Positions 19,055-27,394 of a DNA stretch of 64,000 bases are shown here, piece by piece. This stretch comes from GCA-002733465 sp039969155 (GTDB taxonomy: Bacteria > Pseudomonadota > Gammaproteobacteria > Enterobacterales > Kangiellaceae): contig JBDVOJ010000099.1 of assembly GCA_039969155.1 (NCBI GenBank), positions 17,729 to 81,728 on the forward strand, read 5' to 3'. Numbering within the stretch: the stretch's first letter is position 1; the number at the start of each line of letters is the position of its first letter. The notes under the pieces are model-generated. The model saw only the letters and a list, made by a program, of their open reading frames with translations, was not told where the DNA came from and searched no databases. A program made the position numbers and the translations under genes.

Positions 19055-19384
19055 ATGTTTATTTCTAGTGTACAAGCTGCAGAAGCGGCGCCAGCGGGAG
19101 CAGACGGAACCAGTACTATCATTATGATGGTGCTATTCGCTGTAGTGTTTTATTTCCTTTTAATACGCCCACAAAGCAAGCGCGCTAAAGAACATAAGAA
19201 TATGTTGGAAGCGATTCAAAAAGGTGATGAGGTAGTCACAAGTGGCGGCATCATTGGTAAAGTCAGTAAGATTACCGAAGGATTTATTATCTTAAATGTT
19301 GCAGCTAACGTAGAAATGAAATTTCAAAAGCATGCAGTTACTGCGACGCTTCCAAAAGGTACCATCAAAGGTATTAATGAATAA
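19055..19384 (+). CDS. yajC: Sec translocon accessory subunit YajC
   Basis: 109 residues with one transmembrane helix (IIMMVLFAVVFYFLLIRP, followed by the conserved RPQSKRAKEH) and a cytosolic tail with GDEVVTSGGIIGKV. YajC associates with SecDF-YidC. RBS AGAGGA. Directly upstream of secD, as in most proteobacteria. Confidence 0.95.
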   Translation: MFISSVQAAEAAPAGADGTSTIIMMVLFAVVFYFLLIRPQSKRAKEHKNMLEAIQKGDEVVTSGGIIGKVSKITEGFIILNVAANVEMKFQKHAVTATLPKGTIKGINE

Positions 19385-19467
19385 ATAATTTACCTGATGT
19401 GATTTCTGGAATGCTAGAAATCACAGGACAATGGGTATAGTTTGACCCAAAAATTGAGATAAATTTT

Positions 19468-21369
19468 ATGTTTGCAAATCAAGATCATTTACGACCTATC
19501 AACACATTTCCGGCATGGAAATATATAATGTTGGTAGTTTTGCTTATTGTTGGAGTGCTTTTTGCGTTACCCAATATATATCCACCTGATCCGGCGATCC
19601 AAATCACTAAAGAAAACGGTTCATTGATTGAAGCTTCATTGTTCAAGGATATTCAAGATCGTTTAATTGAAAAAGGATTAACTTTAAAGTCAGCGAAAGT
19701 GGAAGATGGAAAATCGCTGATCCGGTTTTCTAACAAAGATGATCAGTTCAAAGCGAGCGCTGAAGTACCAAAGTTTTTATCAAGTAAGGGTTTTAACGAA
19801 CATGTTGTAGCAATTAATTTAGCGCCAACCACCCCGCAATGGCTAAAGTCCATGGGCGGGGCGCCATTGAATTTAGGGCTCGATTTACGTGGTGGTGTTC
19901 AGTTTCTAATGCAGGTCGATATGGACTCGGCAATGGATAGCCGACTTAAACAGTATGTCACCGAACTTAAAACGCTCATGCGTGAGAATAACCTTCATTA
20001 TTCCTCGATTGTAAAGTCAAGTAACTCGCAAATTATTGCTCGCTATAGAACTGAAGAGTTGCGAGATAACGCGGAAGTGCAAATTAGGACGTCATACAAT
20101 GATTTTCAGACTAGAACTCGTGAAAATGGCGAGATTTACGAAGTAGTGCTAGACCTAAATGACGCCATTATCAAAGAAGCACAAGATTATGCTGTAGACC
20201 AAAACATCGCAACGTTCAGAAATCGAATTAACGAACTAGGCGTTGCAGAACCCCTTATCCAAAAGCAAGGTAAAGATCGAATATTGATTCAGTTACCTGG
20301 AGTGCAAGATTCTGCACAAGCGAAAAGAATCTTGGGAAAAACAGCAACATTAGAATTTAGAATGGTCGACCAAGGCGCTAACCCTGACGCGCGTAGAGCT
20401 CCAGCAGGATCTGAAAAAATCAGAGACCAAAATGGCGGCTTGTCTTGGATTGTAAAGAAAAAAATCATCGTGAGCGGTACCCAGATAGTTGATGCAAAGC
20501 CAGGATTTGATCCTCAAAGCGGTCAACCACAAATCAGTGTAACGCTAGATAGCGATGGCGGCGCAAAGATGTTGGCGAACACTACTAAGAATACCGGCAA
20601 GCTTATGGCTATTGTAATGGTTGAGACAAAAGCTATCTATGAAAGGACTGAAACGGGTGAACTTAAAGTTGTCGCTAACGAAACCATTAAAGAAGTAGTT
20701 AGTGCCCCAAGAATTAACGGTGTTTTCGGTTCTAAATTCCAAGTAACAGGAAGTTATACACCTGCTGAAGCCAGTGAATTTGCATTAATTCTTAGAGCCG
20801 GATCGTTAAAGGCTCCTACTTTCATTATTGAAGAACGAACTATCGGCCCAAGTCTCGGTGAAGAAAATATTAAAATGGGAATGCAGTCCATCGTAGTTGG
20901 TTTTGTTGCGGTACTAATCTTTATGCTTATTTATTACAAGCTGTTCGGATTAATTGCCAATATCGCATTGTTTACTAATTTGATTTTTATCGTTGCTATT
21001 ATGTCTCTCATTCCCGGAGCGACCTTAACCCTTCCAGGGATTGCAGGGATAGTTTTAACTGTCGGTATGGCGGTTGATGCAAACGTTCTCATCTTTGAAA
21101 GAATTCGTGAAGAATTGGCCGATAAAGTCAACCCCGCACAAGCAATTCATGCAGGTTACGATAAGGCGTTTTCTACCATTGCCGATGCGAATGTGACAAC
21201 CTTGATAGCCGCTTTAGTACTTTTAACAGTTGGCTCAGGTCCAGTAGCAGGATTCGCAGTTACCTTACTGATCGGAATTATAACGTCGATGTTTACTGCG
21301 ATAGTCGGAACTCGAGCTGTGGTAAATCTAATTTATGGCGGAAAATCCGTCAAAAAGTTATCGATATAA
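19468..21369 (+). CDS. secD: Protein translocase subunit SecD
   Basis: 633 residues, typical length. SecD with SecF uses the proton gradient to pull exported proteins through SecYEG from the periplasmic side. One N-terminal helix (YIMLVVLLIVGVLFALPNIY), a large periplasmic P1 region containing GLDLRGGVQFLMQVD, then the five-helix RND-type membrane domain with GMAVDANVLIFERIREEL, the conserved D-x-N motif of TM4. The secF start follows 13 bp later. Confidence 0.97.
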   Translation: MFANQDHLRPINTFPAWKYIMLVVLLIVGVLFALPNIYPPDPAIQITKENGSLIEASLFKDIQDRLIEKGLTLKSAKVEDGKSLIRFSNKDDQFKASAEVPKFLSSKGFNEHVVAINLAPTTPQWLKSMGGAPLNLGLDLRGGVQFLMQVDMDSAMDSRLKQYVTELKTLMRENNLHYSSIVKSSNSQIIARYRTEELRDNAEVQIRTSYNDFQTRTRENGEIYEVVLDLNDAIIKEAQDYAVDQNIATFRNRINELGVAEPLIQKQGKDRILIQLPGVQDSAQAKRILGKTATLEFRMVDQGANPDARRAPAGSEKIRDQNGGLSWIVKKKIIVSGTQIVDAKPGFDPQSGQPQISVTLDSDGGAKMLANTTKNTGKLMAIVMVETKAIYERTETGELKVVANETIKEVVSAPRINGVFGSKFQVTGSYTPAEASEFALILRAGSLKAPTFIIEERTIGPSLGEENIKMGMQSIVVGFVAVLIFMLIYYKLFGLIANIALFTNLIFIVAIMSLIPGATLTLPGIAGIVLTVGMAVDANVLIFERIREELADKVNPAQAIHAGYDKAFSTIADANVTTLIAALVLLTVGSGPVAGFAVTLLIGIITSMFTAIVGTRAVVNLIYGGKSVKKLSI

Positions 21370-21382
21370 GAGGCAATAAAAA

Positions 21383-22327
21383 ATGCAAATATTAAAGTCT
21401 AATTTGAATATCGATTTTATCAAATATCGAAAACCGGCGACATTTTTCTCCGCTATATTACTAATAGTTTCGATTGGCTCTATTTTTTCGAACGGATTAA
21501 ATCTTGGACTCGACTTTACCGGCGGAACTTTGATAGAAGTCCGCTATGAGCAAGACGCCGAGCGTGATGCTGTTCAAAAGCAATTAGAACAAGCTGGATT
21601 CACTAAAACTGTTGTTCAGTATTTTGGTACATCCAAAGATTTAACCATTCGTTTAGCTCCTCAAATGGATAGGAAAGCGGATGAAATAGGCAATGACGTA
21701 CTAAGTGCGCTCAGAGCAGAGTCTGATAGCAAAGTGACCATGCGAAGAATCGAGTTTGTCGGACCGGCGGTTGGTGATGAGCTCGCTGAGGATGGTGGTC
21801 TAGCCATGTTGGTCGCGCTGATTTTTATCATGATTTATGTTTCAATGCGATTTGAGTGGAAGTTCGCCTTAGGTTCTGTGGCGGCTCTAGCACATGATGT
21901 CATTATCACTTTAGGGTTTTTCTCCTTAATTGGAATGGAGTTTAACCTCACAGTGTTAGCAGCTTTGTTAGCGGTAATTGGTTATTCTTTGAATGACACG
22001 ATTGTTGTTTTCGATCGAATAAGAGAGAATTTCTTAAAGCTAAGAAAATCAGATTCTGAAAAGATTGTGAATACATCTTTAAATCAAACGCTAGCAAGAA
22101 CCTTAATGACATCCATTACAACCTTATTGGTATTACTTGCATTGTTTTTCCTCGGTGGAGAACTAATTCACGGTTTTGCCACTGCGTTGATCGCAGGTGT
22201 CTTTATCGGAACATATTCATCAATTTATGTTGCAAGTAATGTGGCACTCGCTCTTGGAATTACTAAAGATGATTTAATGCCCATTGAAGTTGAAAAAGAA
22301 GGCGCTGATCAAGACGCGCTGATGTAA
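21383..22327 (+). CDS. secF: Protein translocase subunit SecF
   Basis: 314 residues with six predicted transmembrane helices. GLDFTGGTLIEVRYE is the SecF periplasmic signature and GYSLNDTIVVFDRIREN the conserved TM4 motif. Works with SecD as a heterodimer. A terminator follows the gene, ending the queA-tgt-yajC-secD-secF unit. Confidence 0.97.
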   Translation: MQILKSNLNIDFIKYRKPATFFSAILLIVSIGSIFSNGLNLGLDFTGGTLIEVRYEQDAERDAVQKQLEQAGFTKTVVQYFGTSKDLTIRLAPQMDRKADEIGNDVLSALRAESDSKVTMRRIEFVGPAVGDELAEDGGLAMLVALIFIMIYVSMRFEWKFALGSVAALAHDVIITLGFFSLIGMEFNLTVLAALLAVIGYSLNDTIVVFDRIRENFLKLRKSDSEKIVNTSLNQTLARTLMTSITTLLVLLALFFLGGELIHGFATALIAGVFIGTYSSIYVASNVALALGITKDDLMPIEVEKEGADQDALM

Positions 22328-22376
22328 CAGAACTATAAGCGGTTAGAGTTAATTCAAAATTTAAACGCTTAATCTC

Positions 22377-22406
22377 GGCCCTCACAATTGATGTGAGGGC
22401 CTTTTT
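22377..22406 (+). terminator. Rho-independent terminator after secF
   Basis: Ten-bp perfect stem GGCCCTCACA / TGTGAGGGCC (22377-22386 with 22392-22401), 5-nt loop, then TTTTT. Confidence 0.9.
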
Positions 22407-22407
22407 A

Positions 22408-22436
22408 TTTTTAATGGTCAATTATTAGACTATAAT
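22408..22436 (+). promoter_or_regulatory. Predicted promoter of the DEAD-box helicase gene
   Basis: Consensus -10 TATAAT (22431-22436) with a weak -35 (TTTTTA, 17-bp spacer) immediately after the secF terminator. The predicted start near 22443 would give a leader of only about 23 nt. Confidence 0.5.
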
Positions 22437-22465
22437 TAACTATCAAACTTTTCCTCGGAACACCA

Positions 22466-24379
22466 ATGTCCTCCAAAAATAGTGAAAACAACAATCAACC
22501 GGCCAGCAATGAACCGGTCAACAATGAAGAAGCATCTGTTAATCAGTTTAAGTTTAGTGAGCTAGGATTACCAAATGATGTTTTAAGAGTTCTTGATGAG
22601 ATTGGCTATGAAACGCCTTCTCCTATTCAAGCTCAAAGTATCCCTGTGTTGCAAAACGGATCAGATATTATTGGACAAGCGCAAACCGGAACCGGTAAAA
22701 CAGCCGCTTTCGCGTTACCATTATTGGGTAAAATTGATCTTAAACTTAAACAGCCTCAAGCATTAGTATTAGCACCAACAAGAGAATTAGCCATTCAAGT
22801 TGCGGAAGCTATTTCTACCTATTCTAAATACATGAAAGGCCTTCAGGTCGCTGCTATTTACGGTGGGCAATCCTTTCCAGTGCAATTAAAGCAACTTGCA
22901 CGTGGACCTCAAATCATTGTGGGTACTCCAGGCAGAGTGATGGACCATATGCGTAAAGGAAAAATTAAATGGGATCACATGCACACCTTAGTACTGGACG
23001 AAGCCGACGAGATGTTGCGTATGGGGTTCTTGGAGGATGTAGAATGGGTACTCGAACAAACCCCTGATGATCGCCAAATCGCTTTGTTCTCGGCGACTAT
23101 GCCTAAAGAAATAAAGCGGATTGCAGAGCGATTCTTAAACGATCCTCAAGAGATTAGAATTAAAACCAAAACATCGACAGCGACCACTATCGAACAGTCT
23201 TTCTTAAGCGTTTCTCATCATAATAAGTTGGATGCTCTCACTCGAATTCTAGAAGTTGAAGAAACTGATGCGATTATTATTTTTGCTCGGACTAAAACTG
23301 CAACAACCGAGTTAGCCGATCGTCTTAATGCGAGAGGTTATGCAGCTGCAGCTATTAATGGTGATATGCAACAGTCGGCAAGAGAAAAAACCATTGAACA
23401 ACTCAAGAACGGTCGGTTAGATATTCTTGTTGCAACGGATGTTGCGGCGAGGGGGTTGGATGTACCTAGAATTTCCCATGTAGTTAACTACGATATTACC
23501 CAAGATGTTGAGTCATACGTGCATCGAATTGGGCGAACCGGTCGAGCAGGTCGCGAAGGAAAAGCGATTTTATTTGTGACTCCTCGTGAAAAGAGAATGC
23601 TCTACCTAATCGAAAAAACGACGGGCAAAAAGATACAGCGAATTGGCTTACCAACTACTGAAGAAATCAACGATCAGCGAGTCGATCGGTTTAAGTCCAA
23701 AATAACAGAGAAAATTAATTCGGGAGATTTAGCACCCTATTTAGAAATATTAGAAAGCTATCAATTAGAAACCGATCAAACTGGTATTCAAATAGCTGCC
23801 GCTTTGGCCAGTTTAGCGCACGATAAATCACCACTTTTAGTTGAAGATATGCCTTCACCGAAAATGCAGAGACAAGAAAGGCGGGACAATGATCGTGATT
23901 CAAATCGCAGAGAGAAAAAGAAGCACCGTAAAGGTCGTGATGGCGAAGGTCGTTCCGGAAAAGATTTTCCTAAAGAAGCGGAAGCATTAGAAGAGTTTCC
24001 CAAAATAGAAATGCAACGTTACGTCATGATGGTAGGTTTTCATGCTGGGATCAAACCTGGAAATGTTGTAGGTGCTATCGCCAATGAGATTGATATTGAA
24101 AGCAAATATATCGGACATATTAAAATCTATGATGATTTTTCCACTGTGGATTTACCAGGAAAATTGCCTAAAGATGCGTTGTCACACTTAAAGAAAGTAA
24201 GAGTGTGTGGAAAGCCGATGAACCTGACTAAAGCAGTTGACTTTAATATGGATAAGCTCAAAGGTGATAGCGGCAAAGGACGACGTTCTAGTGGAAAATC
24301 CAAAGGGAAGTTTGACGGCGATAAGAAAGAAGAGATGCACGGAAAAAGTAAACGCAAACCTCGGCGTTCTAAAAAGTAA
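22466..24379 (+). CDS. deaD: DEAD-box ATP-dependent RNA helicase, DeaD/CsdA type
   Basis: 637 residues. Acidic, Asn-rich N-terminal tail (1-25), then the helicase core: Q motif (PSPIQAQ, 51-57), Walker A AQTGTGKT (72-79), PTRELA, DEAD in VLDEADEML, SAT in LFSATMP, and HRIGRTGRAGR. After a charged linker (RRDNDRDSNRREKKKHRKG) comes a DbpA-type RNA-binding domain (RYVMMVGFHAGIKPGNVVGAI ... VRVCGKPMNLTKA) and a basic tail. This layout matches DeaD/CsdA, which acts in ribosome assembly, mRNA decay and cold adaptation. Own promoter and terminator suggest a single-gene unit. Confidence 0.94.
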   Translation: MSSKNSENNNQPASNEPVNNEEASVNQFKFSELGLPNDVLRVLDEIGYETPSPIQAQSIPVLQNGSDIIGQAQTGTGKTAAFALPLLGKIDLKLKQPQALVLAPTRELAIQVAEAISTYSKYMKGLQVAAIYGGQSFPVQLKQLARGPQIIVGTPGRVMDHMRKGKIKWDHMHTLVLDEADEMLRMGFLEDVEWVLEQTPDDRQIALFSATMPKEIKRIAERFLNDPQEIRIKTKTSTATTIEQSFLSVSHHNKLDALTRILEVEETDAIIIFARTKTATTELADRLNARGYAAAAINGDMQQSAREKTIEQLKNGRLDILVATDVAARGLDVPRISHVVNYDITQDVESYVHRIGRTGRAGREGKAILFVTPREKRMLYLIEKTTGKKIQRIGLPTTEEINDQRVDRFKSKITEKINSGDLAPYLEILESYQLETDQTGIQIAAALASLAHDKSPLLVEDMPSPKMQRQERRDNDRDSNRREKKKHRKGRDGEGRSGKDFPKEAEALEEFPKIEMQRYVMMVGFHAGIKPGNVVGAIANEIDIESKYIGHIKIYDDFSTVDLPGKLPKDALSHLKKVRVCGKPMNLTKAVDFNMDKLKGDSGKGRRSSGKSKGKFDGDKKEEMHGKSKRKPRRSKK

Positions 24380-24397
24380 ATCAACTAGCGGTTTGTA

Positions 24398-24427
24398 AAA
24401 AAAGGGAAGCGATAGCTTCCCTTTTTT
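24398..24427. terminator. Bidirectional terminator, deaD / M13 peptidase
   Basis: Perfect 13-bp stem (24398-24410 with 24415-24427; AGGGAAGC/GCTTCCCT core plus A/T runs), loop GATA, between convergent genes. Confidence 0.9.
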
Positions 24428-24466
24428 GTCATCTAAAAACGATGAATTAAACAACCATAAACCTGT

Positions 24467-26602
24467 TTACCAGATCTTCACTCGTTCTTCTGGCGCACGG
24501 TACATTTTGTCATCCGGTTTAACCTCATATGCTTTCATAAATTCAGGCATATTCATTAGAGTACCGTTGCCTCTAAAAGGAGCCGGCGAGTGCGGACCTT
24601 GTGCTATTTGCCGTCTAAGCGCTTCTTCTCGGAATTTGTATGCCCAAATTTGAGCCCAAGACATAAAGAACCTTTGCTCGCCAGTAAACCCATCGATAAC
24701 TGGAGCCGGCTTGTCTTTTTGTGATAATACAAACGCTCTATGCGCGATTGTCAGGCCGCCTAAATCACCGATATTTTCACCTAGGGTTAATTTGCCATTC
24801 AGGTGTTCACCCGGTAGTGGTTCGAATTGCGAATATTGATCCGCCAATTTTTGAGTTCTTAATTCAAACTCTTCGAGATCTTTATCAGTCCACCAGTTTC
24901 TAAGAACGCCATCGCCATCAGACTTAGCTCCTTGGTCATCAAAACCATGCCCCATCTCGTGGCCTATAACTCCGCCTATCCCACCGTAATTAACGGCATC
25001 GTCAGCCTCCATATTAAAGAAAGGTGGTTGCAATATTGCCGCTGGAAAAACGATTTCATTCATACTTGGACTGTAATAGGCGTTAACTGTTTGAGGAGAC
25101 ATACCCCATTCGGTTTTATCAATTGGCTTGCCCAATTTGTTAATTTCATAGTTATGACGATATTCTGACGCACGCTGATAATTTCCGGCTAAATCATCGG
25201 CTTTGATCTCAAGTGCTGAATAGTCTCTCCACTTATCAGGGTAACCAATTTTAGGAGTGAATTTTGCCAGCTTATCGAGAGCTTGCTCTTTGGTTTTTTC
25301 ACTCATCCAATCAAGTCCAATAATCGCTTCCTTGTAAGCCACTCTGAGATTTTCGACAAGTTGGATCATTTTTGCTTTTGCTTCAGGTTTGAAATGTTTT
25401 TGTACGTAGATTTTTCCTACCACTTCACCTAATAATCGGTTAACCGAGTTAACTCCACGTTTCCATCTTGCTTCTTGGGTTGGCGTTCCGCTGAGTTTTG
25501 TCGAATAAAAGTCGAAGTTTTGTTTATCGAAGTCCTCACTTAAAATCCCGGAAGCTGCATTAATTAAGGTCCATTTAAAATAGCTCTTCCACTGTTCAAC
25601 ACTAGTCTCATTAAAAAGCTTGGAGAAATTTTCGAAATAGGACTTTTCTCGTACAATGATATCCTTTTCATTTTGAATGCCGGCAGTGGTCATGTAAGCA
25701 TTCCAATTAAAGTTTGGAGTTAAGCCACTTAAGTCGGCTTGAGCGACCTTGTTGTATGTTTTACTTCGATCGCGCCTTTCTGTTCTACTCCAATGTAAAT
25801 CGGCTATCGCGGTTTCCAACGCCATAATTTGCTCGGCCTTTGCCGCACTATTGTCAATGTTAGCCAGCGCCAGCATCTTTTCTACATGGATTAGGTAATC
25901 GGCTCTTAATTGAACAGACTTTTCATCATCTTTGAAATAATACTGTTTATCCGGTAAGCCTAAACCTGATTGGGTAAAGTATGTGATATAGCTAGTTGGG
26001 TTTTTTACATCATTGTTAACCCAAAATCCAAAGGGAGCATCGCTACCGATAATCTGAGTATGTGCGAAATAACTCGCTATATCGTCGTGGGATTTAAGTG
26101 AATCAATCTTGTTTAGCTCAGGAAGCAAAGGTGAAACACCAAGTTGATTGAGTTTTTCGACATTCATAAAGCTGTTATACAAATCGCCAACTTTTTGTGC
26201 ATCTGAACCTGGTTTTACGTCGGTGAGCTTTGCCGTTTCTTCGATTATGGCTTTCACATCTCGTCGAGACTTATCTCTTAATACCGTAAATGAACCATAA
26301 GTTGACTTGTCTTCAGGAATAGCGGTGTTGTCTAGCCAGTTTCCGTTGACGTAGCGATAGAAGTCGTCTTGCGGACGTACACTCGTATCCATATGGTCTA
26401 GAGTAATACCGGACTTAAGTGCCGGTATTTCGGCAGCTTTTGTTTCAGCAGTTTCGCTTGTGCTTGCTTGTTTTGGAGCTTCTTGTGAACAAGCCGCTAA
26501 TAGAGTCGCGCCAAACAGGCTTGCGACTACTTTTTTATTCCACAAACGAGTATTAATTTGTGAGGTATTTATGGGGGGTGAGAATTTCAGCTTTGTTTTC
26601 AC
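24467..26602 (-). CDS. M13-family zinc endopeptidase lipoprotein (neprilysin/PepO-like)
   Basis: 711 residues. GTG start (26602) preceded by an excellent RBS, AAGGGAGG, 7 nt upstream. The N-terminal export signal has a long n-region and a lipobox LLAAC (Cys about residue 38), so it is probably a lipidated envelope protein. M13 N-terminal helical domain (DDFYRYVNGNWLDNTAIPEDKS), then zinc-binding HExxH in VIGHEMGHGFDDQGAKSDGDG and the third ligand Glu in GENIGDLGGL. C-terminal VNG-type motifs (PVIDGFTGEQRFFMSWAQ) and the family-ending MYRAPEERVKIW. M13 enzymes cleave short peptides. Convergent with deaD. Confidence 0.94.
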   Translation of the reverse strand: MKTKLKFSPPINTSQINTRLWNKKVVASLFGATLLAACSQEAPKQASTSETAETKAAEIPALKSGITLDHMDTSVRPQDDFYRYVNGNWLDNTAIPEDKSTYGSFTVLRDKSRRDVKAIIEETAKLTDVKPGSDAQKVGDLYNSFMNVEKLNQLGVSPLLPELNKIDSLKSHDDIASYFAHTQIIGSDAPFGFWVNNDVKNPTSYITYFTQSGLGLPDKQYYFKDDEKSVQLRADYLIHVEKMLALANIDNSAAKAEQIMALETAIADLHWSRTERRDRSKTYNKVAQADLSGLTPNFNWNAYMTTAGIQNEKDIIVREKSYFENFSKLFNETSVEQWKSYFKWTLINAASGILSEDFDKQNFDFYSTKLSGTPTQEARWKRGVNSVNRLLGEVVGKIYVQKHFKPEAKAKMIQLVENLRVAYKEAIIGLDWMSEKTKEQALDKLAKFTPKIGYPDKWRDYSALEIKADDLAGNYQRASEYRHNYEINKLGKPIDKTEWGMSPQTVNAYYSPSMNEIVFPAAILQPPFFNMEADDAVNYGGIGGVIGHEMGHGFDDQGAKSDGDGVLRNWWTDKDLEEFELRTQKLADQYSQFEPLPGEHLNGKLTLGENIGDLGGLTIAHRAFVLSQKDKPAPVIDGFTGEQRFFMSWAQIWAYKFREEALRRQIAQGPHSPAPFRGNGTLMNMPEFMKAYEVKPDDKMYRAPEERVKIW

Positions 26603-26856
26603 AATAGCCTCCCTTATATCTAGTAATTATTTTTAAATGAGTTTAAAACTGGTCAGAATTCTCATCTGCATAGCGATTTAGAGCGCTTGCAAGAGAAATT
26701 GTCGGTCATGAGACCACATTTTTGGCCGAATAAGCAAGATGTAGCTAAACTAAATTTAGTTACTGAATGTGTTGATTACGCTGAGAAATAGCCCGATTGA
26801 GAAACCTCTCGCTGAGATAAATCGAGAGTTTATTGTAGGAAATAACGAGAATTATA

Positions 26857-27294
26857 ATGAGTGATACTGTAAAAACTTATGAAGCCATAGATTCAGGCTT
26901 ATTAGTTGCATTGCCAAATCCTTCAGATGCAGCTTATGAGATCAAAATCAAAGTTCCTGAATTTACCTTTCTGGGGGTCGGTGGACAGCCTGACTTTGCT
27001 CAGATCTATCTGACTTTTTACCCAAAAAATAAGATTATTGAGTTAAAAGCCCTAAAACTCTATGTGTATCAATTAAGAGACATCATTGTTTCTTATGAGC
27101 GGCTGATCAATATTATTTATGATCAGTTAATGGAGACCTACGACCCAGATAGATTGCGGATTGTGATGAACTGTAATCCACGTGGCGGGATAAGCTCTCA
27201 TTTGACTATCGATTCTGACTGGAAAAGTCGTGGCGGTGAGGAAAAATACAAAGATTGGTTAGGTAATAATGATGAGTGGCAAAGGCTCGATTAA
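26857..27294 (+). CDS. QueF-family (type I) protein lacking the catalytic cysteine
   Basis: 145 residues, the size of type I QueF (NADPH-dependent preQ0 to preQ1 reductase). The family core is clear: PEFTFLGVGGQPDFAQIYL (34-52), IELKALKLYVYQLRD (61-75) and a C-terminal NPRGG (107-111). However, the Cys of the normal FTSLCPxTGQPDF motif, which forms the thioimide with preQ0, is Gly40 (codon 26974-26976). The catalytic His of the FHE motif is Tyr80 (SYE). Asp46 and Glu81 are kept. The codon reading is unambiguous in the given bases, and the frame is intact. It should be inactive as a preQ0 reductase, but may bind a deazaguanine or do another reaction. Single-gene unit between two divergently placed peptidase genes, with its own terminator. 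Confidence 0.82.
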   Translation: MSDTVKTYEAIDSGLLVALPNPSDAAYEIKIKVPEFTFLGVGGQPDFAQIYLTFYPKNKIIELKALKLYVYQLRDIIVSYERLINIIYDQLMETYDPDRLRIVMNCNPRGGISSHLTIDSDWKSRGGEEKYKDWLGNNDEWQRLD

Positions 27295-27323
27295 AATCTG
27301 AGTGATCTGCTGATGCATTAAAA

Positions 27324-27355
27324 ACAAAAAAGCTCCATTCGTGGAGCTTTTTTGT
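27324..27355. terminator. Bidirectional terminator, QueF-like gene / DUF885 gene
   Basis: Perfect 14-bp stem (27324-27337 with 27342-27355; AGCTCCA/TGGAGCT core) with a TTCG tetraloop, between convergent genes. Confidence 0.92.
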
Positions 27356-27394
27356 TTTAGGGGCGGACTAAAAGGTTTAAATTGATTGGGCGGG

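Noticed and set aside
26603..26856. preQ1 riboswitch upstream of the QueF-like gene
   Set aside because: A small hairpin (CTCTCG/CGAGAG) exists, but I cannot find the preQ1-I loop and tail consensus.
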